Positions 1 to 8,042 of a stretch of DNA of 64,000 nt are shown piece by piece. Position 1 is the stretch's first letter, and each line of letters starts with the position of its first letter. The stretch comes from Anaerocolumna sp. AGMB13025 (GTDB lineage: Bacteria > Bacillota > Clostridia > Lachnospirales > Lachnospiraceae). The notes under the pieces were generated by a model that saw only the letters and a program-made list of their open reading frames with translations, was not told where the DNA came from and searched no databases. The stretch lies in NCBI RefSeq assembly GCF_029689925.1, contig NZ_CP121445.1, forward strand, positions 6,506,501-6,570,500. Reading direction: 5' to 3'. A program made the translations under genes and the position numbers.

Positions 1-29
1 TCGTTAAGGCGTATCTCTTTTAGCTGCAA
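1..29 (-). CDS. Start of an SbcC/YhaN-like ATPase gene, cut by the window edge
   Basis: Only about nine codons are visible. They read LQLKEIRLN from a TTG start at 29-27, nine bases after a GGGGG ribosome binding site (43-39). A basic-hydrophobic start of this kind, directly after an SbcD-like nuclease, fits the N-terminus of an SMC-like YhaN/SbcC ATPase whose Walker A motif would follow. The gap from the stop of the upstream gene is 15 bases, so the two would be one operon. The identification rests mainly on gene order. Confidence 0.4.
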
Positions 30-44
30 ATCCGTTATCCCCCG

Positions 45-1115
45 TTACTTATAATTTTTAGCCCCAAGCAAGGCTTCAATGCCGTAATATAAGGCCTTAT
101 CCGCTACCTCATCCTGTTTTAAGCCTTCTTTAATCCGCTTTATGTAAAGTCCTATGATATTGTCCTGATTTTCCAGATATAAGGTTTCAAAATCATAATC
201 CGGTACTGTATCGTCTATTACTTCTACTACATTGCCAAGTTTTTTAAATTCTTCTGTATGGAATACGATATCCGTATCCCGAAAGCCAATCAATTGAAGC
301 AGATATAAATGATGACTGCCCTGTTCGGAGATCATTTTCCTGGCTATATCAAGAAGTTCTCCATGGGTCATACCCTGAGCCACAGGAAGTTCCAGTTTTA
401 TGTACTGCCTTAAAGAATTTGGTACAAATGTTATTTTGAGGTCTGATTGTTCTCCCTCCTTATTGATTTCTCCAAGGATATAACCCCGCTCTCCGGTTTC
501 TGTCTTATCAAGAGGTTCCAGGGAGCCGGCATAAGCCATTCGTTCACCGAACATCTGAGGTTTATGGATATGCCCAAGGGCTATGTAGTCAAATCCATTT
601 CCCAGCAAAGCTTTTTTATCTATGGGTATATCATATTCGCTGCCGCCGTGGGCCAGTAAAATATTAATCCGTTCCTCACAGCCGGGACTGGCTCTGTCAT
701 AGAGAGGTTCCTTTATGAATCTGGTGTGATAGCTCAGTCCGTAAACCTCTGTATTGATGTCCTCCAGATAAATGCTGTCTAAGGAAGCTTCCGAAAGCAT
801 ATGTACCCCCTCTCCCCAGTCAAATGAAACATAATTTGATCTGCCGCTGATATAATCATGGTTTCCGGCTATAAGCACTACCTGGGTTTTGGTTAATTTC
901 TGAAAGCAGTAGCTGATCTCTTTTAATTCACGGATTAGGGGCTGCTTATGAAACAAGTCACCGGCAATCAGCAATAAATCCACTTCCTGCTGGTTACAGA
1001 TATCAATTATGTTATGAAAGCTGTAAAGGATTTCTTTCTCCCGCTCTGCTCCCCAGGGATAACCTGGATCCGGTGCCGCTCCGAGATGTATATCTGCAAT
1101 ATGAATAAATTTCAT
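45..1115 (-). CDS. SbcD/YhaO-like DNA repair metallophosphoesterase
   Basis: This 356-residue protein is a calcineurin-like phosphoesterase of the SbcD/Mre11/YhaO type, expected to act on DNA ends with an SbcC/YhaN-type ATPase partner. Metal-binding motifs appear in the family order: ADIHLG near residues 7-12, AGDLFH near 51-56, GNHD near 83-86, LAHGG near 154-158 and GHIH near 181-184. The C-terminal third lacks motifs I recognise and would be the capping and partner-binding region. The ATG follows a purine-rich site (GGAGGTGACC). The next gene begins 15 bases downstream, which supports a nuclease-ATPase operon. YhaO is the closer guess because the protein is shorter than classical SbcD. Confidence 0.85.
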   Translation of the reverse strand: MKFIHIADIHLGAAPDPGYPWGAEREKEILYSFHNIIDICNQQEVDLLLIAGDLFHKQPLIRELKEISYCFQKLTKTQVVLIAGNHDYISGRSNYVSFDWGEGVHMLSEASLDSIYLEDINTEVYGLSYHTRFIKEPLYDRASPGCEERINILLAHGGSEYDIPIDKKALLGNGFDYIALGHIHKPQMFGERMAYAGSLEPLDKTETGERGYILGEINKEGEQSDLKITFVPNSLRQYIKLELPVAQGMTHGELLDIARKMISEQGSHHLYLLQLIGFRDTDIVFHTEEFKKLGNVVEVIDDTVPDYDFETLYLENQDNIIGLYIKRIKEGLKQDEVADKALYYGIEALLGAKNYK

Positions 1116-1202
1116 CCGGTCACCTCCTATTGCCTGGATATCATCAATTTTATATCGTCTACTATATCACAAAAAACTTTAATATTCTATTAATGTTCTA
1201 TT

Positions 1203-1250
1203 AAAAAAACGCCCCAAACCTTAAGATTTCTTGTCTTTAAGGTCTGGGGC
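1203..1250 (-). terminator. Rho-independent terminator of the chemoreceptor gene
   Basis: A GCCCCA...TGGGGC stem, extended by ACCTTAA/TTAAGGT with one mismatch (1211-1250), is followed on the minus strand by a run of seven T (1209-1203). It lies between the chemoreceptor stop and the SbcD-like start, so it separates the two units. Confidence 0.85.
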
Positions 1251-1298
1251 AGACTAATTTACCATAGGCTTTTTCTACAATTTTTTAATTGTATCGCT

Positions 1299-3233
1299 TT
1301 AAAATCTCTGTTCAAAAATCTGTATATTATTCATATTTACTTCGTAAGTACCCGTATCCGTATATTTGTTAACCTTCTTGCCGGCAAATACATCTACAAG
1401 CTGTTCTAAGGTTACCGAGCCCCAGACAAAGGGGCGCTGGGCAATGGCTGCATGGATATTGCCTTTACGCATGTGATTTGCAATCTCCTTGGTAAAATCC
1501 ACGGTAACGACTTTGATACTTGGATGATGCTTATTCATATATCTGGCATAAGCCAAGCCCCAGCCTACATTGGTTGCAAATACCAGTTTTGTATTCGGAT
1601 GGTCTTTTAACATCTTATCGATGATTTTTTCTGCCTCTGCTTCGGTGGGTTCTCCTACCACATCTACTTTATGTACCTTAATGTCCGAATCCTTCAACTC
1701 TTTTAAGAAGCCTTCCGCACGTTCTTCTATGGTGGCCATCTTGTAATCCGACCACAGACCAATAATTACTTCGCCTTCATTATTTAAGAGATGTTTGACA
1801 ACTCTGCCGGAATTCATACCGCATTGGAGGGCGTTGGTGCCAATTAAGGCTTCATAGGGTATACCTTCTACGGTGGATAAGATAAATATGATTTTAATGC
1901 CTGCATCCACTGCTTTCTTAAGCCGTTCCCCAATCTTTGGATCAGCTATGGGGGATATGACAATGGCATCGTATTCATTCACCAAAATCTTATCAAGGAT
2001 TTCCGCCATCTCCTGGGTTCCCTGTTTACCTCTGGTCTTAGGCGCAAATATGGAGATGTCAAAATCAAGGATTTTTGCAGTCTTTTCCGCTTCTTTTGCT
2101 GCCGGTTCCCAGAATGGATCATCTAAATCCCAGATCATGGCAATCTTTTTCTTTTTCTTAAGGCTTACCGCAGTCTGAATGGTTTTGGAATTGCCGTGGA
2201 TAAGTTCTACTTTACCGCACAGATTCTGGGACATCTTGACTAATATATCTGCCATACTGTTCTGATTGATGGTTAAGGAAGCTACTTCTTCCGTCGTTGC
2301 AGACGCTTCCTCCACCACAGATGCAATACTGCCGATGGTATCAATCAGCTTTTCCTTCTCACCGGTTAATTCCTCCACATCCTTATTGAATTCCTTCTGC
2401 CTTACAATGAAATCATCTACCGTAGTGGATACTTTCTCCGCTGAGGTAATTACTTTATCAACAGACTCCGTCTGGGCAGAAAATATGGTGCCCGAAGTAT
2501 CTATTACAACTTTTAAGTTATCCAGTTCTTTTACCACATCTGTTATGGACTTATTAATATGTTCGCTGGCTTGTCTGCTTTCTTCGGAAAGCTTTCTTAC
2601 TTCTTCTGCTACTACTGCAAAACCCTTACCGGCATCCCCTGCTCTGGCGGCTTCGATGGAGGCATTTAAGGCAAGGAGGTTGGTCTGGGAGGCGATTCCG
2701 TACAAAACCTTGGTTACCTCGGTTATTTTCTGGGTCTTATCTAACAGCAGATAAATCTCCTGTGTTATATTTTCAATTACTTGCTGGTTTTTTTCCTGGT
2801 TTACAATTAGATTTTGGATGGCTTCTTTTCCATTCGTATTTTCTGCGCTCATGCCATACGCCATCTGGATTAGTTCTTTGGATTTTGTGTCCATACTGTT
2901 AATCTTTTCTGCCAGGTGATCCGCCACTTCCATACACCGCCCCACATCTTCGGTCTGTGACTGAGCCCCTTTGGCTATGTATTCCGCAGATAATTTAACA
3001 CTGTTGGAGGCATCTACGATTTCTTCTACTACACCTTCTAATTGCCCGGAGATGGATTTCACGTTTTCAAATTCATTCTTAAACTGTGTGAAATAATTCC
3101 TGTAATCTTTATAAATCTGTACCAGATTCCCTTCACCAGTCCCTGTATCCTCTTTAAAATCCCAGCTCAAAAGCTTCTCCAAGGTAATTATATCACTTTG
3201 TCTGCCCTTTGTTTTATTACCCAATTTCAACAT
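1299..3233 (-). CDS. Soluble methyl-accepting chemoreceptor with C-terminal sugar-binding (Peripla_BP) domain
   Basis: This 644-residue protein joins an MCP signalling domain (about residues 60-345) to a type I periplasmic-binding-protein fold of the ribose/LacI-like class (about 363-640). The conserved MCP tip is clear near residues 180-206 (IASQTNLLALNASIEAARAG), followed by GKGFAVVAEEVRKLS. The binding domain begins KIAMIWDLDDPFWEPAAKEAE and contains the expected DAIVISPIADP segment. I see no signal peptide and no membrane segment, so the whole receptor should be cytoplasmic and would sense an internal sugar or sugar-like ligand and signal to CheA/CheW. The ATG follows GGAGGG with nine bases spacing. 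No che genes are nearby. The fusion order, ligand domain after the signalling hairpin, is unusual. Confidence 0.88.
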   Translation of the reverse strand: MLKLGNKTKGRQSDIITLEKLLSWDFKEDTGTGEGNLVQIYKDYRNYFTQFKNEFENVKSISGQLEGVVEEIVDASNSVKLSAEYIAKGAQSQTEDVGRCMEVADHLAEKINSMDTKSKELIQMAYGMSAENTNGKEAIQNLIVNQEKNQQVIENITQEIYLLLDKTQKITEVTKVLYGIASQTNLLALNASIEAARAGDAGKGFAVVAEEVRKLSEESRQASEHINKSITDVVKELDNLKVVIDTSGTIFSAQTESVDKVITSAEKVSTTVDDFIVRQKEFNKDVEELTGEKEKLIDTIGSIASVVEEASATTEEVASLTINQNSMADILVKMSQNLCGKVELIHGNSKTIQTAVSLKKKKKIAMIWDLDDPFWEPAAKEAEKTAKILDFDISIFAPKTRGKQGTQEMAEILDKILVNEYDAIVISPIADPKIGERLKKAVDAGIKIIFILSTVEGIPYEALIGTNALQCGMNSGRVVKHLLNNEGEVIIGLWSDYKMATIEERAEGFLKELKDSDIKVHKVDVVGEPTEAEAEKIIDKMLKDHPNTKLVFATNVGWGLAYARYMNKHHPSIKVVTVDFTKEIANHMRKGNIHAAIAQRPFVWGSVTLEQLVDVFAGKKVNKYTDTGTYEVNMNNIQIFEQRF

Positions 3234-3268
3234 TATATGAACCCTCCGACTGCTATATAGTTTCTCAA

Positions 3269-3297
3269 ATTATAGCATAAAATATAGTAATTTGCAA
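3269..3297 (-). promoter_or_regulatory. Sigma-A-like promoter of the chemoreceptor gene
   Basis: On the minus strand TTGCAA (3297-3292) and TATAAT (3274-3269) are separated by exactly 17 bases, about 35 bases ahead of the start codon. Confidence 0.65.
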
Positions 3298-3418
3298 ACA
3301 TTAACTGGTTTAATTTCACATTTATTGGAAATATTAGGCGTATTATGAAAGACTGTGACAAGCAATCTTCTACCCCGATTTCACCATCTAATTACCTTAA
3401 ATTTTCCATGGTAAATTA

Positions 3419-3456
3419 TTGCAAATGAGGTGAACAAGTAGTATAGTAAAACTATA
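3419..3456 (+). promoter_or_regulatory. Promoter with overlapping dyad ahead of the PH-domain gene
   Basis: TTGCAA (3419-3424) and TATAGT (3442-3447) lie 17 bases apart. The -10 box is half of a dyad, TATAGT-AAA-ACTATA (3442-3456), which could be a repressor site. A strong AGGAGG site precedes the ATG at 3479. Confidence 0.55.
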
Positions 3457-3478
3457 CTTTACTTAGGAGGAAATTGCT

Positions 3479-3931
3479 ATGCCTTTCGGAATGAAAAATA
3501 TCTTACAGGGTGGTTTTGCCGGTAACTACAGCGAAGTTCCTATTGCAGAACTGGAAAAAGACTACGGACAGTATTTAATGGACGGCGAAAAAATTACCAT
3601 GGGCTTTAAACTGGTAAGAGATGCCCTTATCTTTACGGAGAAACGTATTATTATGACGGATAAACAGGGTGCCACCGGTACTAAAATGAGGGTCACCTCC
3701 ATCAATCTCTTATCTGTTGTTAATGTCACAATGGAAACCTCCGGCTTTGGCTTTGATGACAGCGAACTGACCTTCACTTACATAAGTTCGCCGGAACTAA
3801 AGGGCCATCATGTTGAGTATGCAGCCCACAAGCTGGAATTCCCGAAGAAGTTCAATGTTCAGGGACTTTATAAAATTCTGCAGGAACTGGCTTATGAAAA
3901 CTATTTAAGGATAAATAACCTGTCTGAATAA
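3479..3931 (+). CDS. PH-domain protein (bPH_1 family)
   Basis: This 150-residue cytoplasmic protein resembles the bacterial pleckstrin-homology family PF08000 (bPH_1, YvbH-like) over its whole length: an N-terminal helix, DGEKITMGFKLVRDALIFTEKRIIMTDKQG as strands with the typical 'FTxxRII' turn, and a C-terminal amphipathic helix. The family's biochemical role is unknown. The gene stands alone with its own promoter and terminator. The start is fixed by AGGAGG six bases ahead of the ATG. Confidence 0.8.
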   Translation: MPFGMKNILQGGFAGNYSEVPIAELEKDYGQYLMDGEKITMGFKLVRDALIFTEKRIIMTDKQGATGTKMRVTSINLLSVVNVTMETSGFGFDDSELTFTYISSPELKGHHVEYAAHKLEFPKKFNVQGLYKILQELAYENYLRINNLSE

Positions 3932-3971
3932 TCTGAGGATAGGATAAAAACTTTAATTGGTTTTACAAATT

Positions 3972-4021
3972 AGAACTACAATAAGTAGTACAATTAGTGG
4001 CACAATTAGTAGTACAATAAA
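3972..4021. repeat. Short imperfect tandem repeat, about 12 bp x 4
   Basis: Four imperfect copies of a unit close to AGTAGTACAATT run between the PH gene and its terminator. A second stutter (GTTAAAAACTTAGTTAAAAA) follows at about 4057-4076. No coding potential is seen. Confidence 0.6.
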
Positions 4022-4089
4022 ATCGAAATTAATACTATTAATTTGAAATTTAGTTAGTTAAAAACTTAGTTAAAAACCCAATATAAAAG

Positions 4090-4133
4090 CAGGGAATCTG
4101 ATTGTTATGCAGGCTCCCTGTTTTCAGTTTTTT
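4090..4133 (+). terminator. Terminator of the PH-domain gene
   Basis: CAGGGA and TCCCTG arms, with an inner CTG/CAG extension, enclose a short loop and are followed by TTTTCAGTTTTTT. Confidence 0.75.
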
Positions 4134-4265
4134 GTGCATGTCAGTTACTGAAAAAGGCGTATTCCTTCTAGTTGTCATTACTATTTTTCATTAGCTAAGA
4201 TGCCAAAATCTAAATTTGCCGTTACTCTTATATCCTCTATTTAATTTAACAGAAAGGAAATTTGT

Positions 4266-5006
4266 ATGAATGATTTAATCAAGTTAGGTATCATCGGAGA
4301 TTATGATGAGAAAAAACCCTCCCATTTGGCTACCAATGAAGCAATAAGACACTGTGCCGCACAGTTATCAATGAATGCTGAGATTTTCTGGCTTCCGACT
4401 AAAAGCCTGGAGGACGGTATCTATGGTGGTAACGGAAAAAATATGGAACCGGAAGCTTTTGACGGTTTCTTTTGCTCACCGGGTAGTCCCTATGTAAGCT
4501 ATACTGGAGCAATTAAGGGGATTCGGTTTGCCAGGGAGCATGATTATCCCTTTCTTGGCACCTGCGGAGGTTTCCAGCATGCAGTTATGGAATATGCTAA
4601 TGATGTTCTTGGAATTTCTGAGGTTTCCCATGCAGAGTATAACCCTGACGCCTCTAAATTCTTCATTGCGCCTTTATCCTGCTCCCTTGTGGGCGAGACA
4701 AAAAAAATATATTTGAAGAAGGATACTCTTATCCACAAAATCTACGGCGAAGCAGAGATTATTGAACGGTACAACTGTAGTTTCGGCTTAAACCCCACTT
4801 ATCAGCATATGTTTGACAACAGCGGCTTCCATATTGCCGGTACGGATGAACAGGATGAAGTAAGGATTTTTGAACTTGCCGGTGCCAGATTTTACGTCGC
4901 TACCCTGTTCCAGCCCCAGCTAAGTTCCACCAAAGAAAATCCTCATAAATTAATCCTCGCCTATCTGGAGGCCGTGCGGAAATTTCATGAGGAATATCAT
5001 CCTTAA
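4266..5006 (+). CDS. CTP-synthase C-terminal-like class I amidotransferase homologue
   Basis: This 246-residue protein has the class I glutamine amidotransferase fold found at the C-terminus of CTP synthase. The nucleophile elbow GTCGGFQHAVMEY places Cys at residue 100. It most resembles the stand-alone group annotated as 'CTP synthase C-terminal region-related (seleno)protein'; here the position is an ordinary cysteine codon. The C-terminal motif where the catalytic His and Glu normally sit (FHPE) reads LFQPQL, so the usual triad is incomplete and normal glutaminase activity is doubtful. AGAAAGGAAATTTGT precedes the ATG. The gene is monocistronic; no synthetase-domain gene is adjacent. Confidence 0.8.
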   Translation: MNDLIKLGIIGDYDEKKPSHLATNEAIRHCAAQLSMNAEIFWLPTKSLEDGIYGGNGKNMEPEAFDGFFCSPGSPYVSYTGAIKGIRFAREHDYPFLGTCGGFQHAVMEYANDVLGISEVSHAEYNPDASKFFIAPLSCSLVGETKKIYLKKDTLIHKIYGEAEIIERYNCSFGLNPTYQHMFDNSGFHIAGTDEQDEVRIFELAGARFYVATLFQPQLSSTKENPHKLILAYLEAVRKFHEEYHP

Positions 5007-5075
5007 TATAGGCTCCTTTTGACATACAAATCATATATTAAATCTTCAAACTTCGCAGTTATTTTTAGCCTTGGT

Positions 5076-5343
5076 ATACTTGATAAAATCAGCAAGGAAG
5101 GGGATTCAGGGGCTGTTGCAAAATATAGGATACCAGCCCTGGGCATAGAATAAGGATTGTATTTTGCAAAAATTTTGTTCCAAGTTCGCGCGAATATACG
5201 GCTGCATTCTCTTTCTTGCAGCCATTCGCGCATACTTTCCACAAAATTTTTGCAAAATACAATCCTTATTCTCTCCCAGATAATTTAGTCTTTGATTTAC
5301 AACAGCCCCAATTTAGCTTTCGGGCTGATTTTATCAAGTATTT
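5076..5343. repeat. 268-bp nested palindromic element
   Basis: Four nested pairs of inverted arms share one centre: 18-bp outer arms (5076-5093 with 5326-5343), 10-bp arms GGGGCTGTTG/CAACAGCCCC (5110-5119 with 5301-5310), perfect 32-bp arms (5148-5179 with 5242-5273), and central GCGCGAAT...ATTCGCGC and GGCTGCA...TGCAGCC arms. It lies between two convergent genes and has no credible coding frame. It may be a non-autonomous palindromic repeat family, and would fold as one long hairpin on either strand. Confidence 0.85.
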
Positions 5344-5377
5344 TTAAGTTTATTAACTGCTAAGTTAGAGTTATATA

Positions 5378-6376
5378 TTATAAAATTCCTTCAGTAGCTA
5401 TTCCTGCTTCTGTTAATCTTTTGTTGTTATCAAGAAGCAGGCGGTTGGCTGTTACCTGAATTAAATTAGGCGCGGTATCTTTATAGGTCTCAATGGCGAT
5501 TGGCTTAGTACCTGGGGTGGTTCTTCCAAACAGCTTTTCTTCTATCTGTTCTACAATGACATAGGCAGCATAGGCATGGGGTAATGTTTTATCCTTTTTA
5601 GCCTGGTATTTAAACTTGTAAAGTAAATCGAGAGGTTTGGTATTATAAATCAATTCCACCAGTTTAGCGCGGTATTCCAGATTTCTTGCATTCAGATTTG
5701 GATAGTTTATGTAATCATTTAGATGCTGGGCTTCGTGTTTTAAGAACCATACCTGAAACTCTTCACTCTGTGTATCAACAGGCTTTGCTGTGTTATTCAC
5801 ATAGAACAGACCTTCCTCATTTGCCCAGCCTCCCGTATGGCGTTTTCCAAAGGTGGCATAAAAAGCCCAGCCCAACATCAGAAAATCGGACAGGAAATAA
5901 ACCGTTACTTTTTGCTCTCCTACCGGAAGTGTAACGATAAAATCCTTTTTACAGGTCGTTTTCCATATGTAAGGACCTCGAAAGGGCGGCGTTACACCTC
6001 CTAAAAAGGTATAACCTTTCTCCCTGAACTTAATTTCAAGGAGCTCTTCTGTCTTATCTAAATCTGTTAATGCATCTTTAACACCCTGATCCGCCAATAG
6101 CTTGAATAATTTCATATTCAGCTGTGTTTCGGCGGGTTCTGGAGGGTTTTTTGTTAATACGAGACGAAAATACTCGTAATAACAGTTCATTACCTCTTCT
6201 ATCCAGGGCTCCTCGGTCGTTATGCCGGTTGGTTCTGTTTTGCTTAGAAACCGATTGGTATATTGCTTTTCCAGTAATAATAACTCATCATTTTTATCTG
6301 GTTCTGATTTCAAATATTCGATTGCCTGTAATACCTCTCCCTGCAAACACAGGGAATAAAATCTCTGTTCATCCAT
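5378..6376 (-). CDS. Uncharacterised protein with zincin-like HExxH motif
   Basis: I do not recognise a named family for this 332-residue protein. It has a helical N-terminal third (about 1-120), a central region rich in beta strands, and a helix bearing KHEAQH (His214, Glu215, His218), followed by acidic residues at Glu234 and Glu241 that could supply the third zinc ligand in the gluzincin manner. There is no signal peptide or membrane segment, so it should be cytoplasmic. The start follows AAGGAGCATACGAAAA. The gene is isolated between a palindromic element and a 537-bp intergenic stretch. Peptidase activity is an inference from the motif alone. Confidence 0.65.
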   Translation of the reverse strand: MDEQRFYSLCLQGEVLQAIEYLKSEPDKNDELLLLEKQYTNRFLSKTEPTGITTEEPWIEEVMNCYYEYFRLVLTKNPPEPAETQLNMKLFKLLADQGVKDALTDLDKTEELLEIKFREKGYTFLGGVTPPFRGPYIWKTTCKKDFIVTLPVGEQKVTVYFLSDFLMLGWAFYATFGKRHTGGWANEEGLFYVNNTAKPVDTQSEEFQVWFLKHEAQHLNDYINYPNLNARNLEYRAKLVELIYNTKPLDLLYKFKYQAKKDKTLPHAYAAYVIVEQIEEKLFGRTTPGTKPIAIETYKDTAPNLIQVTANRLLLDNNKRLTEAGIATEGIL

Positions 6377-6702
6377 TTTTCGTATGCTCCTTCTATATTA
6401 CTTAATCCGGATGATTTATTGTAGCAGGTACTTGCTTTATCCTACAGCAAGTAACCGTTGAGTGACACTAAATGAATAGTTGAGTTTTAATTATGCCCGA
6501 TTGTATTTACCTTACTCTGATAGTAAAGATAATTTACACGGTGTTTAAATTTTGGAGGTTCGGGTAAGTGTTTCGGGTTTTATAAAGCTGTACCGCCAAG
6601 TGTTTTATAATTGACATAGTTGTACTGCCTGTTAGCTATATCCTGGATCTTATCGATTTTTATTGATTTTTTTAGATTTTTTTAGATTCTTGCATGATAA
6701 CA
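6377..6702. other. Intergenic stretch with no gene seen
   Basis: This AT-rich region upstream of the HExxH gene holds T-rich stutters (repeated TTTTTTAGA near 6668-6690) but no convincing reading frame. Confidence 0.5.
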
Positions 6703-6746
6703 GTATATCGGTCATCTATATATTGATTATATGATGACCGATATAC
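6703..6746. repeat. Perfect 14-bp inverted repeat with 16-base loop
   Basis: GTATATCGGTCATC (6703-6716) pairs with GATGACCGATATAC (6733-6746). On the minus strand it lies 170 bases beyond the amidase stop and is followed by a region of T-rich stretches only on the other side, so it may be a terminator-like or protein-binding dyad. Confidence 0.6.
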
Positions 6747-6799
6747 GTTGAGATTGTCAATCTATTCTACAAAATAACAAAACTCTATTGAACAGCTCA

Positions 6800-6860
6800 T
6801 TAATTGATTCAGCTCTTTAACTTAATTCAGCTCTTTAATTTAATACAACTCTTTAATCCA
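6800..6860. repeat. 18-bp imperfect tandem repeat x 3
   Basis: Three copies of a unit close to TTAATTCAGCTCTTTAAT stand in tandem just downstream of the amidase stop. Confidence 0.7.
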
Positions 6861-6913
6861 TTCCATATTTCCATTGATTATATTCCAGGATCAGCACATC
6901 TTATTTTTTACAT

Positions 6914-7801
6914 TTACTTTAACGCATCTATGGTACCAGTCCCGGCACTCCAGCCGTCTTTTGCTCCATCCTTGTTCCAACCACGTTTTTCCCAATAGAT
7001 CAGCACGGCTATTCTGACCTTACTATCATAAATTCCGTTAACTGCAAGAGGGATAAAACTCTCTCCAGCCAATACACTGTTAAGTTTATTCTGCAGCCAT
7101 CTGATATCATCCTTAGAGGAACTTTTAGTTATTGTTTTAGTCGGCACGATAATCTCCTCCACATAGTTTTTACCTGTATATTCACAGATTCCCATACATA
7201 TTTCCCTGGCAGATTCCTTCCAGTAGTCCTCACTTCCCATTAACTCCACTGCTTCCCGCTGATTTGTCATAAAAGCCAGTTCGGTAAGGATTGCTCCTTT
7301 TACACCAAGGCTATTGCAATTACACATAGCCAGAGCCTGTTTCGTTATACCCCTGTTTACTTGAACCGTGCCTTTTACCAGATATTTTAATACTGTCTGG
7401 GCGAATTTTTCCGATTCGTTATTATATTTATCATGAATATATATCCCAAGGCCCTCCGGAGCGGTAAAAGCAGAGCCGTCCCCGCTAGCATTAAAATGGA
7501 TACAGACGGAATAATCACATTTGGCATTCTTTATTACTCCCTGACGTTCTACTAATGGAGTATCGTTATCATTATAGGGATTCTCATCGTCAAAACCGGT
7601 CTGTACCGTATCAAAGCCGCAGCGCTTCAATTCCTTAATCAAGTAATTTGCAACTCCTGTATTGGCAGTATGCTCCCTGATACTTCCCCCTTTTTTCACA
7701 TCAATCTTACCATCCTTGTTAAAATCTATATTGACTGGCAAAGGAGGGGTCCGTTTCCCCGGGGTCTCACTGCCATGACCTGCATCAACAGCTATTTTCA
7801 T
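6914..7801 (-). CDS. N-acetylmuramoyl-L-alanine amidase with C-terminal peptidoglycan-binding-like domain
   Basis: This 295-residue enzyme is an Amidase_3 protein that should cut the muramic acid-L-alanine bond. Zinc ligands and catalytic Glu are visible: AGHG (His9), RE (Glu43), IHFNAS (His102) and LTELAFM (Glu near 170). A linker with TKTITKS leads to a C-terminal domain (about 222-295) with WLQNKLN...AVNGIYDSKVRIAVLIYWE, similar to PG_binding_1. There is no signal peptide, as expected for a holin-dependent lysin. It is a close paralogue of the amidase at 12207-13067 but is separated from the tail cluster by an acetyltransferase and an alpha-galactosidase, so it may be a displaced copy. Confidence 0.9.
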   Translation of the reverse strand: MKIAVDAGHGSETPGKRTPPLPVNIDFNKDGKIDVKKGGSIREHTANTGVANYLIKELKRCGFDTVQTGFDDENPYNDNDTPLVERQGVIKNAKCDYSVCIHFNASGDGSAFTAPEGLGIYIHDKYNNESEKFAQTVLKYLVKGTVQVNRGITKQALAMCNCNSLGVKGAILTELAFMTNQREAVELMGSEDYWKESAREICMGICEYTGKNYVEEIIVPTKTITKSSSKDDIRWLQNKLNSVLAGESFIPLAVNGIYDSKVRIAVLIYWEKRGWNKDGAKDGWSAGTGTIDALK

Positions 7802-7839
7802 TTTAACCTCTATTCTTGCGCACGCTCTTTGCGCATACC

Positions 7840-7866
7840 AAGTTTGTGGTGCGCAAGCACAAACTT
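7840..7866. repeat. Small hairpin upstream of the amidase
   Basis: AAGTTTGTG (7840-7848) and CACAAACTT (7858-7866) form a 9-bp stem ahead of the amidase start. A second short TGCGCA/TGCGCA pair overlaps it. Confidence 0.5.
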
Positions 7867-7891
7867 GCGAATGAAAATTTATTTTTTAGCC

Positions 7892-8002
7892 TAACACCCA
7901 TTGCATGACACATCGGTAAGCAGATGTGTTACTGCCACATATAAAAAGGTTAAAAGAATCCATAAGTGGCATCCTCTCATTCATAATATTTTCTTTCAAC
8001 CT
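7892..8002. repeat. Interspersed repeat, copy 1 (about 111 bp)
   Basis: The segment from TAACACCCATTGCAT to TTCTTTCAACCT matches 56644-56755 over its whole length with only scattered differences. A partial third copy (first 40 bases, TAACTCCCATTGCATG...) follows immediately at about 8003-8042. The element contains an internal inverted repeat (AGGTTGAAAGAA with TTCTTTCAACCT type arms) and no open frame of note. Confidence 0.85.
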
Positions 8003-8042
8003 AACTCCCATTGCATGCCGCATCTGCTCGCAGATGTGGTAC

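Noticed and set aside
2266..2754. Long plus-strand frame opposite the chemoreceptor
   Set aside because: It is antisense to a well-supported coiled-coil gene; the Ser/Thr-rich product is the expected shadow.
5003..5242. 79-codon minus-strand frame within the palindromic element
   Set aside because: It runs through the arms of the inverted repeat, has no ribosome binding site and resembles no protein; it is a by-product of the repeat.
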